Part shown: positions 37,582-48,672 of the stretch, one piece after another
Layout of the letters: every line of letters begins with the position of its first letter
Position numbering within the stretch: the stretch's first letter is position 1
NCBI RefSeq assembly: GCF_018882415.1
Contig: NZ_JACVOL010000001.1
Location: 1,837,531 to 1,901,530, forward strand
Reading direction: 5' to 3'
Length of the DNA: 64,000 nucleotides
From: Polynucleobacter sp. 86C-FISCH
GTDB taxonomy: Bacteria > Pseudomonadota > Gammaproteobacteria > Burkholderiales > Burkholderiaceae
Made by a program: the position numbers and the translations under genes
The notes under the pieces: model-generated
Told to the model about the DNA's origin: nothing
Databases searched by the model: none
Seen by the model: the letters and a program-made list of their open reading frames with translations, nothing else

Positions 37582-39459
37582 TTATGCCGTTGCCGGCGCA
37601 CTACCGGTAGCGGGACCAGGCGTGCCAGCTGAATTACCAAACTGGGTTGCTGGCGGGGGCTTAGGTGACCGTGGTGGACGACCTTCCATAATGTCAGTGA
37701 TCTGCTCTGCATCAAGTGTTTCCCACTCAAGCAATGCGGCAACCATAGCCTCAACCTTGTCACGATTTTGCTCCAAGATTGATCTCGCTAAAGCATATTG
37801 ACTATCAATCAGCGTACGAATTTCTGCGTCCACTTTTTGTTGAGTCAATTCAGAGACGGTCTTAGTACTATTGCGACCAAAAATACTTTCAGATTCGGTA
37901 TCAACATAAACCATCGTGCCTAAGCTATCGCTCATGCCATAACGAGTAACCATATCGCGAGCCATCTTAGTTGCACGCTCAAAGTCATTTGATGCTCCTG
38001 TACTCATGGAGTGCAAGAAAACCTCTTCAGCAGCACGGCCGCCAAACAGAATGGCCAACTCTTCCAACATGCGATCTTTATAAAGGTTCACGCGATCGAA
38101 TTCAGGAAGTTGCCAAGTAACACCCAGTGCCATGCCACGAGGCATGATGGTGACCTTGTGCACAGGATCAGCTTTAGGCAACACTTTGGCTACTACAGCA
38201 TGGCCAGACTCGTGATAGGCCGTATTGCGGCGCTCTTCTTCACGCATCACAGCAGATTTGCGCTCAGGACCCATATAGATCTTGTCTTTAGCGTCCTCAA
38301 AGTCCTTCATATCTACCGAGCGCTTATTGCGACGCGCAGCAAACAATGCAGCTTCATTGACTAAGTTTGCTAAGTCGGCACCAGAGAAGCCAGGTGTTCC
38401 GCGCGCTAATACAGCCGCATTTACATCAGGATCGATAGGAACCTTACGCATATGCACTTGCAAGATCTGCTCGCGACCACGAATGTCAGGCAAGCCAACA
38501 TGAACTTGACGATCAAAACGACCAGGACGGAGTAATGCTTTATCCAATACATCAGAGCGGTTGGTTGCAGCAACAACGATCACGCCGCTATTACTCTCGA
38601 AACCATCCATCTCAACCAACATTTGATTCAATGTTTGCTCACGCTCATCGTTGCCGCCACCCATACCGGCGCCGCGATGACGACCAACTGCATCAATCTC
38701 ATCAATAAAGATGATGCAAGGAGAATTTTTCTTGGCATTTTCAAACATGTCACGTACACGTGAAGCACCAACACCAACAAACATTTCTACGAAATCAGAA
38801 CCTGAAATCGAAAAGAACGGAACTTTTGCTTCGCCAGCAATGGCACGTGCCAAAAGGGTTTTGCCGGTACCTGGAGGACCAACAAGCAACACGCCATGAG
38901 GAATGCGACCACCCAGTTTTTGGAATTTCTGAGGATCTTTTAAGAAATCTACTAATTCAAAGACTTCCTCTTTTGCCTCATCGCAACCAGCAACATCAGC
39001 AAAAGTAACTGTATTGCTGTTCTCATCAATCAAACGCGCTTTTGATTTGCCAAATGAGAATGCGCCGCCCTTGCCTCCACCCTGCATTTGACGCATCATG
39101 AAAAACCAGAAGCCAATAATTAAGAGAGTTGGCCCAAGGTAGTACAAAGCAGAGACCAACATATTTGGCTCATCGTCCGCCTTACCAGTAACTTGAACTC
39201 CATACTTCATGAGATCACCTACCATCCAGATATCGCCTGGAGAGGTGATGGAATATTTAGCACCATCAGCGGGCGTCACTTGTAATGTGCGACCTTGCAC
39301 ATCAACGCGCTTTACTTTTCCGGCTTTAGCGTCATCCATGAACTGTGAATAGGTGACCTGAGTTTGGTCCTTAGGCTTATCAAACTGCTTGAAAACAGTA
39401 AAAAGCACTAAGCCCACAATGAGCCACACACCGATTTTTTGGAACATATTGCTGTTCAA
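37582..39459 (-). CDS. ftsH: ATP-dependent zinc metalloprotease FtsH
   Basis: Membrane-bound AAA+ protease that degrades damaged and regulatory membrane and soluble proteins. The start is TTG at 39459 with AAGGA six bases upstream ([12 protein letters not shown]; 625 residues), in line with Burkholderiales FtsH; the ATG four codons later is less likely. Two membrane segments lie at about 9-26 and 105-123. Walker A GPPGTGKT, Walker [10 protein letters not shown], the SRH region [21 protein letters not shown], the zinc motif HESGHAV and the third ligand region are all present. The C-terminus is Pro/Ala/Gly-rich. Confidence 0.97.
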   Translation of the reverse strand: MNSNMFQKIGVWLIVGLVLFTVFKQFDKPKDQTQVTYSQFMDDAKAGKVKRVDVQGRTLQVTPADGAKYSITSPGDIWMVGDLMKYGVQVTGKADDEPNMLVSALYYLGPTLLIIGFWFFMMRQMQGGGKGGAFSFGKSKARLIDENSNTVTFADVAGCDEAKEEVFELVDFLKDPQKFQKLGGRIPHGVLLVGPPGTGKTLLARAIAGEAKVPFFSISGSDFVEMFVGVGASRVRDMFENAKKNSPCIIFIDEIDAVGRHRGAGMGGGNDEREQTLNQMLVEMDGFESNSGVIVVAATNRSDVLDKALLRPGRFDRQVHVGLPDIRGREQILQVHMRKVPIDPDVNAAVLARGTPGFSGADLANLVNEAALFAARRNKRSVDMKDFEDAKDKIYMGPERKSAVMREEERRNTAYHESGHAVVAKVLPKADPVHKVTIMPRGMALGVTWQLPEFDRVNLYKDRMLEELAILFGGRAAEEVFLHSMSTGASNDFERATKMARDMVTRYGMSDSLGTMVYVDTESESIFGRNSTKTVSELTQQKVDAEIRTLIDSQYALARSILEQNRDKVEAMVAALLEWETLDAEQITDIMEGRPPRSPKPPPATQFGNSAGTPGPATGSAPATA

Positions 39460-39595
39460 AATGAGTCCTTTTCTGGATTGATCCAGGAGTTAAAGCAAAT
39501 CGCTTCCTAAGTATTTGATTCTACTACCACCCTTTTTCAAGAGCTAATGGCATATTTATTTAATAAACCCCCTACAAATTCAGGGTTTTTGGTCA

Positions 39596-40270
39596 TTATT
39601 TGGGTGGTTTGAGGTTTCTTCCAAGTAGGAATATCTCTGAAGAACGGGCTCTTGATGCCTTAGGTTTGCGAGGGCCTACGGTTTTAAACACCTTTTTAAA
39701 GGATTCGACAATCTGGCTATAGCCACTACCGTTAAAGCACTTGATTAATAAAGCACCCTCAGGCTTAAGATGCGCCACAGCAAAATCTAAGGCTATTTCA
39801 GCCAAAAAGGCCATTCTGGCGGCATCAGCAACGCCAACACCAGATAAATTAGGGGCCATGTCCGAAAGGACTAAATCCACTTTTCCTTCGGCCTCTTTAG
39901 GCAATAAGGCCTCAAGCGCAGCAAGCCCCTCATCCTCACGAAAATCACCCTGAATAAAGCTCACATCCGCAATATCTTCCATGGGCAATATATCAATCGC
40001 AATAATTTGACCATCTGGTTTGCCGGACTCAATTTTCGGATTGCTTTTACCAAGCTCAGTTAGGCGATTGCGGGTGTACTGAGACCAGCTCCCAGGGGCG
40101 CTACCCAAATCGACAATGGTCATGCCTGCTTTGATGAGATGATCTTGCTCGTCAATTTCGCTGAGCTTGTAAACCGCTCTAGCGCGATAGCCCTCCTTTT
40201 GAGCCATCTTCACATATGGATCAGTTAAATGATCCTGCAACCAACTTTTATTAAATTTATTCTTTGCCAC
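39596..40270 (-). CDS. rlmE: 23S rRNA 2'-O-methyltransferase RlmE
   Basis: Methylates U2552 of 23S rRNA late in 50S assembly. The 224-residue Rossmann-fold protein has [30 protein letters not shown], the SAM site [12 protein letters not shown], and [13 protein letters not shown] and [11 protein letters not shown] supplying the K-D-K-E catalytic set. It is transcribed towards ftsH (136 bases apart), and divergently from yhbY across 126 bases. rlmE-ftsH-folP-glmM is the usual order. Confidence 0.96.
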   Translation of the reverse strand: MAKNKFNKSWLQDHLTDPYVKMAQKEGYRARAVYKLSEIDEQDHLIKAGMTIVDLGSAPGSWSQYTRNRLTELGKSNPKIESGKPDGQIIAIDILPMEDIADVSFIQGDFREDEGLAALEALLPKEAEGKVDLVLSDMAPNLSGVGVADAARMAFLAEIALDFAVAHLKPEGALLIKCFNGSGYSQIVESFKKVFKTVGPRKPKASRARSSEIFLLGRNLKPPK

Positions 40271-40396
40271 AACTTACCCACTTTCGCCCTCTATTTTCCT
40301 AGTTTCTTCCAGCTAAAGCAAAAGGAATCTAGAAAAAAAGCGCTAAATTGGCTTTATTCGACTGATTTTGTTGGTGAATGCTCTATCATCAAGCCC

Positions 40397-41023
40397 ATGA
40401 CTGCACTCATCCTTACCCCCGCACAACGCAAATCCCTCAAAGCTGACGCACATGATTTAAGTCCTGTGGTGATGGTCGGCGGTGATGGCTTAACTCCTGC
40501 TGTTATCAAAGAAGCAAAATTAGCCATCAATCATCATGGTTTGATTAAGATTCGCGTTTTTGGTGATGACCGTGAGGCTCGTACTGCAATCTATGAAGAG
40601 CTCTGCGATAAATTAGATGCCGCTCCAGTACAACATATCGGCAAATTATTAGTGCTATGGAAACCAAAAGATGCTGTTGATGAAGCATTTAGTAATTTAG
40701 GTCGATCAAGCAAGCAGACTAAAAAAACTTTGCAAGCGCCTCGCACTAAGCGTCAGCCAAATCGCACTGCAACTAAAACTGGTGTTCGTACTAGCACTTC
40801 CGAAAGATCGGATCGTCGCTCCGCATCTAACAAGTCACCATTTGAACGTGCGGCTGCAGTGAAGTCCGCCACGCCAAAGAAGAGAGTTTTGCGCTCCGAA
40901 GCTGCAGAATCCAAAATTGGCTGGTCTTCGCCTGGTTACAGAAAAGCTACTGCAGCGCCAGCTCCCATTAAGAAACGTAAAGTACGTATGAGTAGCACTA
41001 AGAAAAAATCTTTGGGCTCGTAA
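40397..41023 (+). CDS. yhbY: YhbY-family CRM-domain RNA-binding protein with basic tail
   Basis: A ribosome-assembly-associated RNA-binding protein. The start MTALILTPAQRKSLK (ATG 40397) gives 208 residues; a longer frame from 40229 overlaps rlmE and is rejected. Residues 5-95 form the CRM domain with VVMVGGDGLTPAVIKEA and NHHGLIKIRVFGDDRE and GKLLVLWKP. The remaining ~110 residues are a Lys/Arg/Ser/Thr-rich, low-complexity tail absent from the ~97-residue E. coli protein. The tail would add non-specific RNA affinity. Divergent from rlmE, as usual in proteobacteria. Confidence 0.92.
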   Translation: MTALILTPAQRKSLKADAHDLSPVVMVGGDGLTPAVIKEAKLAINHHGLIKIRVFGDDREARTAIYEELCDKLDAAPVQHIGKLLVLWKPKDAVDEAFSNLGRSSKQTKKTLQAPRTKRQPNRTATKTGVRTSTSERSDRRSASNKSPFERAAAVKSATPKKRVLRSEAAESKIGWSSPGYRKATAAPAPIKKRKVRMSSTKKKSLGS

Positions 41024-41041
41024 GACTTCTTTTGATTCGTT

Positions 41042-41067
41042 AAAGCGCCGCTAGTCGGCGTTTTTTG
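41042..41067. terminator. Terminator hairpin between yhbY and the convergent DUF4149 gene
   Basis: CGCCG/CGGCG with a 5-base loop, preceded by A and followed by six T on the plus strand. It ends yhbY. It overlaps the last codons and stop of the convergent DUF4149 gene (ending at 41051), so the two genes share this stretch. Confidence 0.75.
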
Positions 41068-41524
41068 TTGTGCGCCACACTAAGACGATGCCCAGCAAAG
41101 TTTGGAGCATGTAGATTGCGCTTGAAACGCCATGTAAGCGACCAAAAAGAACAGCATGAGTGGATTCGCGGACAGACAAACCTAAATACAAAGCTTGGTC
41201 TCGCAAAGAATTCATCCAGGGAATAATGATAAAAGCCGCAGCTATTGCGCATGCCAGCATCCCTAGCAATATCCAGCGATCTAATCGATATTGAGACTTA
41301 CCTAAGCGTACAAAGTAATTGGCAAGCACCATCAGAACAATACTTGTTAGGACGCTTATGTATGCGGTTGATTTAAATAAGCTTGCCGCGACGATTCCAG
41401 CGACCTGGCGATCCCCTAGACTCGAAAAGAGCGTCGGTACAACAAGAAATCCAATCGATAATAAACCGCCAACCCAGAGACCCGAAAGCAGGTTAAAAAT
41501 TCTCTGGGCAAATGTTGGAATCAT
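41051..41524 (-). CDS. DUF4149 membrane protein
   Basis: A 157-residue inner-membrane protein with four hydrophobic segments; LLSGLWVGGLLSIGFLVVPTLF and ESTHAVLFGRLHGVSSAIYMLQ fit the DUF4149 family. Function unknown. Its ATG shares one base with the greA stop (TAATG at 41522-41526), so it is probably translated from the carAB-greA transcript. Confidence 0.87.
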   Translation of the reverse strand: MIPTFAQRIFNLLSGLWVGGLLSIGFLVVPTLFSSLGDRQVAGIVAASLFKSTAYISVLTSIVLMVLANYFVRLGKSQYRLDRWILLGMLACAIAAAFIIIPWMNSLRDQALYLGLSVRESTHAVLFGRLHGVSSAIYMLQTLLGIVLVWRTTKNAD

Positions 41525-42000
41525 TAAACGTAGCGAACGGCCAATATTTCAACTTCGCGGTTACCACCCGGGGCTTGAACGGCAACAACGTCTCCCTCTT
41601 CCTTGCTAATTAATGCGCGCGCAATTGGCGAACTAATAGAAATCTTATTTAAAGCGATATCAGCCTCGTCATCACCCACAATTTGATAGGTCAACTTCGT
41701 GCCATCTTCAAGATCTTCGAGGTCAACGGTAGCGCCAAATACGACACGCCCAGTAACGTCAAGAGAAGAAGGGTCAATAATCTGGGCTGCAGACAGCTTA
41801 CCTTCTAGCTCTTGAATGCGACCTTCAATAAAGCCCTGCTTTTCTTTGGCGGCATCATATTCTGCATTCTCAGAAAGATCGCCCTGAGCGCGAGCCTCAG
41901 AAATAGCAATAATGACTGCAGGACGCTCAACATGCTTTAAGCGGTGCAGCTCCTCCTTAAGAAGTTCTGCGCCGCGTTTAGTGATTGGAATTGTGCTCAT
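41524..42000 (-). CDS. greA: Transcription elongation factor GreA
   Basis: Rescues backtracked RNA polymerase by stimulating transcript cleavage. The 158 residues have the N-terminal coiled coil with [14 protein letters not shown] and the tip acidic pair in [20 protein letters not shown], then the C-terminal domain with [24 protein letters not shown] and the [11 protein letters not shown] end. Follows carB by 56 bases and overlaps the DUF4149 gene by one base. Confidence 0.97.
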   Translation of the reverse strand: MSTIPITKRGAELLKEELHRLKHVERPAVIIAISEARAQGDLSENAEYDAAKEKQGFIEGRIQELEGKLSAAQIIDPSSLDVTGRVVFGATVDLEDLEDGTKLTYQIVGDDEADIALNKISISSPIARALISKEEGDVVAVQAPGGNREVEILAVRYV

Positions 42001-42056
42001 GCTGCTTACCTAACTTAAAATCTTGCGCAAAATTACGCATAAAAGCTGATTTTAGA

Positions 42057-45000
42057 TTAAATAAGCGTCCGATGTAAGTTTTGCAATGAATAGACCTCGA
42101 GTGACTCCAGCTTGCCATTTTGAGAAGCCAATAAACCATCCATTACTGCACGTGCCGCACTAATTGTTGTGTAGTAAGTCACGCCATTAGCCTGAGCACT
42201 GGTACGAATAGATCTAGAGTCAGCAATGGCAGTGCGGGTTTCATCCACAGTAGTGAATACCAAAGAAATTTCGCCATTCTTGATGAAATCCACAATGTGA
42301 GGACGTCCATCTTTGACCTTATTTACCACTCTTACAGGCAAGCCAGCCGCTTCAATTGCAGCAGCAGTACCCTTAGTAGCGACCATTGGGAAACCGAGCT
42401 GATGCAATAATTTGGCAACTTCTATCGCCTTTGGTTTATCGCTATCCTTTACCGTCAAAAGAACGGTTCCGCTCTTAGGCAGCTTAATACCAGCACCCAA
42501 TTGAGACTTGAACAAAGCCTCGCCAAAGGTTTTACCTACACCCATCACCTCACCAGTTGAGCGCATTTCTGGCCCAAGGATTGGATCGATACCAGGGAAT
42601 TTATTAAATGGGAACACCGCTTCTTTTACAGAGAAGTATGGAGGCTTCACTTCAGCAGTAATGCCTTGCTGAGCAAGTGTTTGACCAACCATACAACGAG
42701 CAGCAATCTTAGCTAGTTGCAAACCAGTAGCTTTAGAAACGAAAGGCACGGTGCGGGAAGCTCGTGGATTTACTTCAAGCACATAGATAACATCATTGCC
42801 ATCTACATTTTGTATAGCAAATTGAACGTTCATTAGACCAATAACATTCAATCCTTTGGCCATCGCTGCAGTTTGACGCTTAATTTCTTCTACCGTTTTA
42901 TCGGATAAAGAGTAAGGAGGCAAGGAACAGGCTGAGTCGCCAGAGTGAACGCCGGCTTGTTCAATATGCTCCATAACGCCACCGATGAATACTTTTTCAC
43001 CATCGCTAATACAGTCAACATCGCACTCAATCGCATCATTTAAGAAGCGATCTAGCAGTACAGGAGAGTCATGGGAGACTTTGACTGCTTCGCGCATATA
43101 GCGCTCTAGGTCACGACCGTCATGAACGATCTCCATGGCGCGACCACCCAAAACATAGGAAGGACGCACAACCAATGGATAACCAATTTCTTCTGCTAGC
43201 TTGAGAGCCTCCTCTTCAGCACGCGCAGTGCGGTTTGGAGGTTGACGCAAGCCCAGATCTTGCAATAACTTTTGGAAGCGTTCACGATCTTCTGCAGCAT
43301 CAATCATGTCAGGTGAAGTTCCGATAATCGGAACGCCGTTACGCTCAAGATCCAATGCCAGCTTCAAAGGAGTTTGGCCACCGTACTGCACGATGACGCC
43401 CTTTGGCTTTTCCTTGGCTACGATCTCTAAAACATCTTCAAGAGTTAATGGTTCAAAGTACAAACGATCAGACGTATCGTAATCAGTTGAAACTGTTTCA
43501 GGATTGCAGTTGACCATAATGGTTTCATAACCATCATCGCGCATTGCTAAGGCCGCATGTACACAGCAATAGTCAAACTCAATGCCTTGACCGATTCTGT
43601 TAGGACCACCACCCAAAACCATAATCTTGTCTTTATTGGTTGGGTTGGACTCGCACTCACCATGCTCAGCTTCATAGGTTGAATACAAATACGCAGTATT
43701 TGTTGAGAACTCAGCAGCGCAAGTATCCACACGTTTATAGACTGGCACCACCTTTAAGCGGTGACGTGCAGCTCGAACTGAGGCAGCATCAATACCAAGT
43801 AACTTTGCTAAACGACGATCAGAGAAGCCCTTCTGCTTCACAAAGCGTAGCTCTGGCGCAGTAAGACTGTCAATTTTGCGTTGCTTTAACTCAGCTTCAA
43901 TCGTAATGAGCTCTTCAATTTGCTCTAAGAACCAAGGGTCAACTTTGGTTTCAGAATAAATCTCATCAAGACCCATGCCCATACGGAAAGCATCAGCCAA
44001 ATACCAAATGCGGTCTGGGCCCGGCTCATTAATTTCGTTAATGATGTCATCGAGATCTGTAGAAACTTCATCAAGACCATCGACACCGACTTCTAAGCCT
44101 CGCAACGCTTTTTGGAATGACTCCTGGAAAGTGCGGCCAATAGCCATCACTTCACCAACAGATTTCATTTGAGTAGTTAAGCGTGAGTCTGCTTGCGGGA
44201 ACTTCTCGAACGCGAAGCGTGGAATCTTTGTTACTACATAGTCGATTGATGGCTCAAAAGATGCTGGTGTAGCTCCACCAGTAATGTCATTTTTAAGCTC
44301 GTCTAATGTGTATCCAACGGCTAATTTGGCAGCGATCTTTGCAATTGGGAAGCCAGTTGCTTTGGAAGCCAATGCAGATGAACGCGAAACCCGTGGATTC
44401 ATTTCGATGACGATCATACGGCCATCAACTGGGTTGATCGAGAACTGAACATTTGATCCACCAGTGTCAACACCGATTTCTCGCAAGACTGCAATCGATG
44501 CATTACGCATGATTTGATATTCTTTATCCGTTAAGGTCTGTGCAGGAGCAACGGTAATGGAATCACCAGTGTGCACACCCATCGGATCTAAGTTTTCAAT
44601 CGAGCAAACAATGATGCAGTTGTCATTGCGATCGCGCACCACTTCCATCTCAAACTCTTTCCAACCAAGCAAAGATTCTTCGATTAGAAGTTCGCGGGTT
44701 GGTGATAAATCGAGACCGCGTTTGCAAATCTCTTCAAATTCTTCGCGGTTATAAGCAATACCACCGCCAGATCCACCCATGGTGAATGACGGGCGAATAA
44801 CAACCGGGAATCCTGAACTACCCGTTTCCTGTTGGATGCGCTGTTGCACTTCGTGTGCTTCATCCATAGAGTGAGCAATGCCTGACTTGGCAGAGCCTAG
44901 ACCAATCTTAGTCATAGCCTCTTTAAACTTCTGACGATCTTCCGCCTTGTCGATCGCTTCAGGGGACGCGCCAATAAGCTCGCATCCGTATTTTTCCAAA

Positions 45001-45320
45001 ACACCATGGCGATGTAGATCTAATGCGCAGTTCAGCGCTGTTTGACCACCCATCGTTGGCAATATCGCATCTGGTTTTTCAGTGGCAATAATGCGCTCTA
45101 CAACTTCCCAAGTAATCGGCTCAATGTAAGTTACATCAGCCATCTCAGGATCAGTCATGATGGTTGCAGGATTACTGTTTACTAATATGACTTTGTAACC
45201 TTCGTCACGAAGCGCTTTACATGCTTGCGCGCCAGAATAGTCAAACTCACAGGCCTGACCAATCACGATCGGTCCTGCACCAATAATCAGAATGCTCTTA
45301 ATGTCGCTACGCTTAGGCAT
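42057..45320 (-). CDS. carB: Carbamoyl-phosphate synthase large subunit
   Basis: Makes carbamoyl phosphate for arginine and pyrimidine synthesis from bicarbonate, two ATP and ammonia supplied by CarA. The 1087 residues show two homologous ATP-grasp halves (each with SIDYVVTK- or GQTALN/GQTPLK-type loops and the [11 protein letters not shown] and [13 protein letters not shown]-grasp motifs), and a C-terminal allosteric MGS-like domain. The start overlaps the carA stop (45320), which couples their translation. Regular length. Confidence 0.97.
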   Translation of the reverse strand: MPKRSDIKSILIIGAGPIVIGQACEFDYSGAQACKALRDEGYKVILVNSNPATIMTDPEMADVTYIEPITWEVVERIIATEKPDAILPTMGGQTALNCALDLHRHGVLEKYGCELIGASPEAIDKAEDRQKFKEAMTKIGLGSAKSGIAHSMDEAHEVQQRIQQETGSSGFPVVIRPSFTMGGSGGGIAYNREEFEEICKRGLDLSPTRELLIEESLLGWKEFEMEVVRDRNDNCIIVCSIENLDPMGVHTGDSITVAPAQTLTDKEYQIMRNASIAVLREIGVDTGGSNVQFSINPVDGRMIVIEMNPRVSRSSALASKATGFPIAKIAAKLAVGYTLDELKNDITGGATPASFEPSIDYVVTKIPRFAFEKFPQADSRLTTQMKSVGEVMAIGRTFQESFQKALRGLEVGVDGLDEVSTDLDDIINEINEPGPDRIWYLADAFRMGMGLDEIYSETKVDPWFLEQIEELITIEAELKQRKIDSLTAPELRFVKQKGFSDRRLAKLLGIDAASVRAARHRLKVVPVYKRVDTCAAEFSTNTAYLYSTYEAEHGECESNPTNKDKIMVLGGGPNRIGQGIEFDYCCVHAALAMRDDGYETIMVNCNPETVSTDYDTSDRLYFEPLTLEDVLEIVAKEKPKGVIVQYGGQTPLKLALDLERNGVPIIGTSPDMIDAAEDRERFQKLLQDLGLRQPPNRTARAEEEALKLAEEIGYPLVVRPSYVLGGRAMEIVHDGRDLERYMREAVKVSHDSPVLLDRFLNDAIECDVDCISDGEKVFIGGVMEHIEQAGVHSGDSACSLPPYSLSDKTVEEIKRQTAAMAKGLNVIGLMNVQFAIQNVDGNDVIYVLEVNPRASRTVPFVSKATGLQLAKIAARCMVGQTLAQQGITAEVKPPYFSVKEAVFPFNKFPGIDPILGPEMRSTGEVMGVGKTFGEALFKSQLGAGIKLPKSGTVLLTVKDSDKPKAIEVAKLLHQLGFPMVATKGTAAAIEAAGLPVRVVNKVKDGRPHIVDFIKNGEISLVFTTVDETRTAIADSRSIRTSAQANGVTYYTTISAARAVMDGLLASQNGKLESLEVYSLQNLHRTLI

Positions 45321-46516
45321 TATTTGCCCTCCTTCTTGCTGGCAGCATTCATGAGCTCCACAAAACGATCAAATAAATAGGCAATGTCATGAGGTCCAGG
45401 CGAGGCCTCAGGATGTCCTTGGAAACATAGAGCTGGCTTATCTTTCCAAGCCAAACCTTGTAAAGAACCATCAAACAAAGAAACATGGGTTACACGAATA
45501 TTGTCTGGCAATGTATTGGCATCAACTGCAAAACCATGATTCTGAGAAGTAATTGCCACACGACCAGTGTCTAAATCTTTAACCGGGTGGTTTGCGCCAT
45601 GGTGACCAAACTTCATCTTCAAAGTTTTTGCGCCAGCAGCAAGACCCATAATTTGATGGCCTAAGCAGATACCAAAAGTTGGAACACCTTTTTCGATGAT
45701 TTCTTTTGCAGCAGTAATTGCGTAATCACATGGACCAGGATCTCCAGGGCCATTCGAAAAGAAGACGCCATCTGGGTTCATGGCCAATACATCAGCTGCA
45801 CTAGTTTGCGCTGGCACCACCGTCAGTTGGCAGCCACGCTCTGCAAGCATGCGAAGAATATTGCGCTTCACACCAAAGTCATAAGCAACAACCTTCTTAA
45901 CTGGCTTGTTTGTATCTAATTCTCTGTATGCAGGCTTGCCATTAGGACCATGCAGATCCCATTCGGCTTCACGCCACTCATAAGACTTATTGGTTGTAAC
46001 TACTTTAGCAAGATCTAACCCTGACATACCCGGGAAAGCCTTAGCAAGCTCAAGAGCCTTTTTACCTAAAGACTCATAATCATCACCAAGCTTGCCAGCA
46101 ACAATTGCGCCTGATTGGGCGCCCTTATCTCGCAAAATTCTGGTGAGCTTGCGAGTATCGATTCCAGCAATGCCTAAAACACCGGCTTTAGTGAGGTAGC
46201 TATCTAGAGAATCTTCCGAGCGGAAGTTAGATACGCGCTTTGGGAGGTCTTTAATGACTAATCCCGCTGAATGTATTTGATCGGATTCTGCATCCTGAGC
46301 GTTCACGCCGACGTTACCAATGTGCGGGTAAGTCAAAGTAACAATTTGCCGTGAGTAGCTAGGATCAGTAATGATCTCTTGATATCCAGTCAGCGCTGTA
46401 TTGAAAACAACTTCGCCGGTAGTTTCGCCTGGGGCGCCAATACTAAATCCGGGAAATAAGGTGCCGTCGGCTAATGCCAACACGGCTGGGGGAAAAGAAG
46501 GAAGCAAGGGTGACAA
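45320..46516 (-). CDS. carA: Carbamoyl-phosphate synthase small (glutaminase) subunit
   Basis: Releases ammonia from glutamine for CarB. The 398 residues have the N-terminal CPSase_sm_chain domain ([31 protein letters not shown]) and a class I amidotransferase domain with the nucleophile in [10 protein letters not shown] and the His-Glu pair in [10 protein letters not shown]. The start is TTG at 46516 with GGAG five bases upstream; a TTG three codons further in is an alternative. No ATG is available in the N-terminal region. It overlaps carB by one base. Confidence 0.96.
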   Translation of the reverse strand: MSPLLPSFPPAVLALADGTLFPGFSIGAPGETTGEVVFNTALTGYQEIITDPSYSRQIVTLTYPHIGNVGVNAQDAESDQIHSAGLVIKDLPKRVSNFRSEDSLDSYLTKAGVLGIAGIDTRKLTRILRDKGAQSGAIVAGKLGDDYESLGKKALELAKAFPGMSGLDLAKVVTTNKSYEWREAEWDLHGPNGKPAYRELDTNKPVKKVVAYDFGVKRNILRMLAERGCQLTVVPAQTSAADVLAMNPDGVFFSNGPGDPGPCDYAITAAKEIIEKGVPTFGICLGHQIMGLAAGAKTLKMKFGHHGANHPVKDLDTGRVAITSQNHGFAVDANTLPDNIRVTHVSLFDGSLQGLAWKDKPALCFQGHPEASPGPHDIAYLFDRFVELMNAASKKEGK

Positions 46517-46696
46517 ACCATCTCCAGTCCCTGCTCCATCCGACGCTCAAAACCCTCAAAAAGACCAACCCGAGGATGTTTTTGCGGGAGGTGAGTGTCT
46601 TTAAGCGCTAGGGTATTTAATTAGTTTCGAACCCTGCAATCATACCATTTCTGCTCGTAAACCCTTGAATATCCAGTCAAATGGGGCTTACAAAGG

Positions 46697-46738
46697 AAAA
46701 AGCCCCTCCAACCTGATGGCTGGCGGAGCTTTTTTAGC
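46697..46738 (-). terminator. Rho-independent terminator after prpE
   Basis: On the minus strand AAAAAGCTCC-type and GGAGGGGCTTTTT arms pair around a small central loop and end in a T run. It lies about 15 bases past the prpE stop and separates it from the carA leader. Confidence 0.8.
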
Positions 46739-46753
46739 CAAAATTAAGGGTAT

Positions 46754-48643
46754 TTAAGCCTTAGCGCTTTGCTCAATAATGGTCTTAATTTGAGCCAATA
46801 CTGTCTGGTCGTCCATGGTGCTGATATCACCAGGATCGCGGCCCTCGGCAACAGCCTGGAGCGCACGACGCACAATCTTGCCTGAACGCGTTTTTGGCAG
46901 TGCCGTAACAATGTAAACACGACCTGGGCGAGCAATAGCACCTAGAGTTGTATCTACGGTTTTCATGCACTCCGCTTCTAAGGTAGCAGTATTTGAGGCG
47001 TCCTTAGGGATCACGAATGCAATCGCAGCCTGACCTTTAAGCTTGTCCTCAATACCAACTACAGCTACCTCTGAAATATTGGGATGGCTAGAAATGCTCT
47101 CTTCAATTTCGCGAGTGCCTAAACGATGTCCGGCAACGTTAATCACGTCATCTGTTCGACCAAGAATGAAGAAGTAACCATCCTTGTCCTTGATGCCCCA
47201 GTCAAAGGTTGAATAAATCAACTTGCCTGGAATAGTTTCCCAGTAGGTGCTGACAAAGCGCTTATCGTCACCCCAAACCGTTTGCATACAGCCTGGAGGC
47301 AATGGCCCTTCGATGGCGATAACTCCTTTTTGATCTGGACCCAACTCTTCAGAAGTAGCGTCATCAAGCAACTTCATGTTGTAGCCAAATGATGGCACGC
47401 CTGGTGAGCCAAATTTATGCGGCATCACTTCTACGCCACGTTGAATTGCTAGCATCGGCCAGCCAGTTTCTGTTTGCCAGTAGTTATCCACAATCGGCTT
47501 ATTGATAGCACCATGAATCCAACTTGCAGTTGGCTCATCCAAAGGCTCGCCGGCCAAGAACAATGCACGCAATTTAGAAAGATCATGTTTAGTCAAGAAT
47601 GCAGGATCTTGTTTCTTGAGAACACGAACTGCAGTTGGCGCAGAGAACATGACAGAAACTTTATATTTATCTACCAGCTCCCACCAGATACCAGCATCTG
47701 GACGCAAAGGCGTGCCTTCATACATGATTGTGGCCATACCAGAAAGTAATGGCGCATAAATGATGTAGCTATGACCCACTACCCAGCCAATGTCAGAGGT
47801 GCAGAACATTGTCTCGCCTGGATTGCCAGTGAAAATATGCTTCATCGAAGCAGCGAGCGCAACAGCATAACCGCCGGTATCGCGTTGAACACCTTTTGGT
47901 TTTCCTGTTGTACCAGATGTATACAAAATATAGGAAGGATGAGTTGCATCAACCCATTCAACTGGAACGACATCGTTGAGATGCTTTTGACGCTCAGTTG
48001 CATAGTCCAAATCACGCCCAGCAACAGTCGTGAACTCAGTTAAGCCACGGTTCACAATCAACACTTTTGCTGGCTTGTATTCAGCCAATGTGATTGCCTC
48101 GTCCAACAATGGCTTATATGGAACTGCTTTACCACCACGAGCACCAGCTTCTGCAGTAACAATGAGCTTTGGTTTTGCATCATCAATTCGGGAAGCAAGG
48201 CTGTGTGATGCGAAGCCGCCAAATACAACAGAATGAATTGCGCCAATACGAGCACAGGCCAACATTGCAAAACATGCTTCAGCAATCATTGGCATATAAA
48301 TGAGCACACGATCGCCCTTTTGAATGCCGTTTGCTTTATAGATTGCAGCCATACGATTAACTTCTTCGTACAACTCTTTAAATGTGTAAGTTTTCTCTTG
48401 ATTAGTTTCTGTTGAAACAGCAACCAGAGCGATTTGATCCGGGCGATCTTTTAGGTGGCGATCTACTGCGTTGTAGCAAAGATTCGTAAGTCCACCCTCA
48501 AACCATTTTGCAAATGGCGGGTTGTTGTAGTTCAGAACCTTATCGAATGGCTTTTCCCAGTGAATTAACTGCGCTTGCTCACCCCAAAATCCGTCTGGGT
48601 CTTTAATTGAGCGTTCGTGGTGTGCTTTATAGGACATGGTCAA
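46754..48643 (-). CDS. prpE: Propionate-CoA ligase (acetyl-CoA synthetase family)
   Basis: Activates propionate to propionyl-CoA through an acyl-adenylate. The 629 residues carry YTSGTTGKPKGVQRDTGGYAVAL, FCTSDIGWVVGHSYI, DNYWQTETGWPM, the hinge GRTDDVINVAGHRLG and the catalytic Lys region KTRSGKIVRR. VQRDTGGYAVAL, SPGVPSFGYNMKLLD and the pattern LPPGCMQTVWGDD match PrpE more closely than Acs, so propionate is the likely main substrate; acetate as a side substrate is possible. No prpBCD genes lie in the window. The start could be ATG 48643 or 48637 (MSYKAHHE). Confidence 0.92.
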   Translation of the reverse strand: MTMSYKAHHERSIKDPDGFWGEQAQLIHWEKPFDKVLNYNNPPFAKWFEGGLTNLCYNAVDRHLKDRPDQIALVAVSTETNQEKTYTFKELYEEVNRMAAIYKANGIQKGDRVLIYMPMIAEACFAMLACARIGAIHSVVFGGFASHSLASRIDDAKPKLIVTAEAGARGGKAVPYKPLLDEAITLAEYKPAKVLIVNRGLTEFTTVAGRDLDYATERQKHLNDVVPVEWVDATHPSYILYTSGTTGKPKGVQRDTGGYAVALAASMKHIFTGNPGETMFCTSDIGWVVGHSYIIYAPLLSGMATIMYEGTPLRPDAGIWWELVDKYKVSVMFSAPTAVRVLKKQDPAFLTKHDLSKLRALFLAGEPLDEPTASWIHGAINKPIVDNYWQTETGWPMLAIQRGVEVMPHKFGSPGVPSFGYNMKLLDDATSEELGPDQKGVIAIEGPLPPGCMQTVWGDDKRFVSTYWETIPGKLIYSTFDWGIKDKDGYFFILGRTDDVINVAGHRLGTREIEESISSHPNISEVAVVGIEDKLKGQAAIAFVIPKDASNTATLEAECMKTVDTTLGAIARPGRVYIVTALPKTRSGKIVRRALQAVAEGRDPGDISTMDDQTVLAQIKTIIEQSAKA

Positions 48644-48672
48644 CCTGATTTCTTTAAAAAAAGTTACTGTAA

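Noticed and set aside
39565..39590. Hairpin between rlmE and ftsH as a terminator for rlmE
   Set aside because: The pairing is short with a bulge and there is no T run on the minus strand; the visible T run is on the strand without a gene.
40229..40396. N-terminal extension of yhbY into the rlmE gene
   Set aside because: Overlaps rlmE on the other strand and has no family similarity; the CRM domain starts right after ATG 40397.
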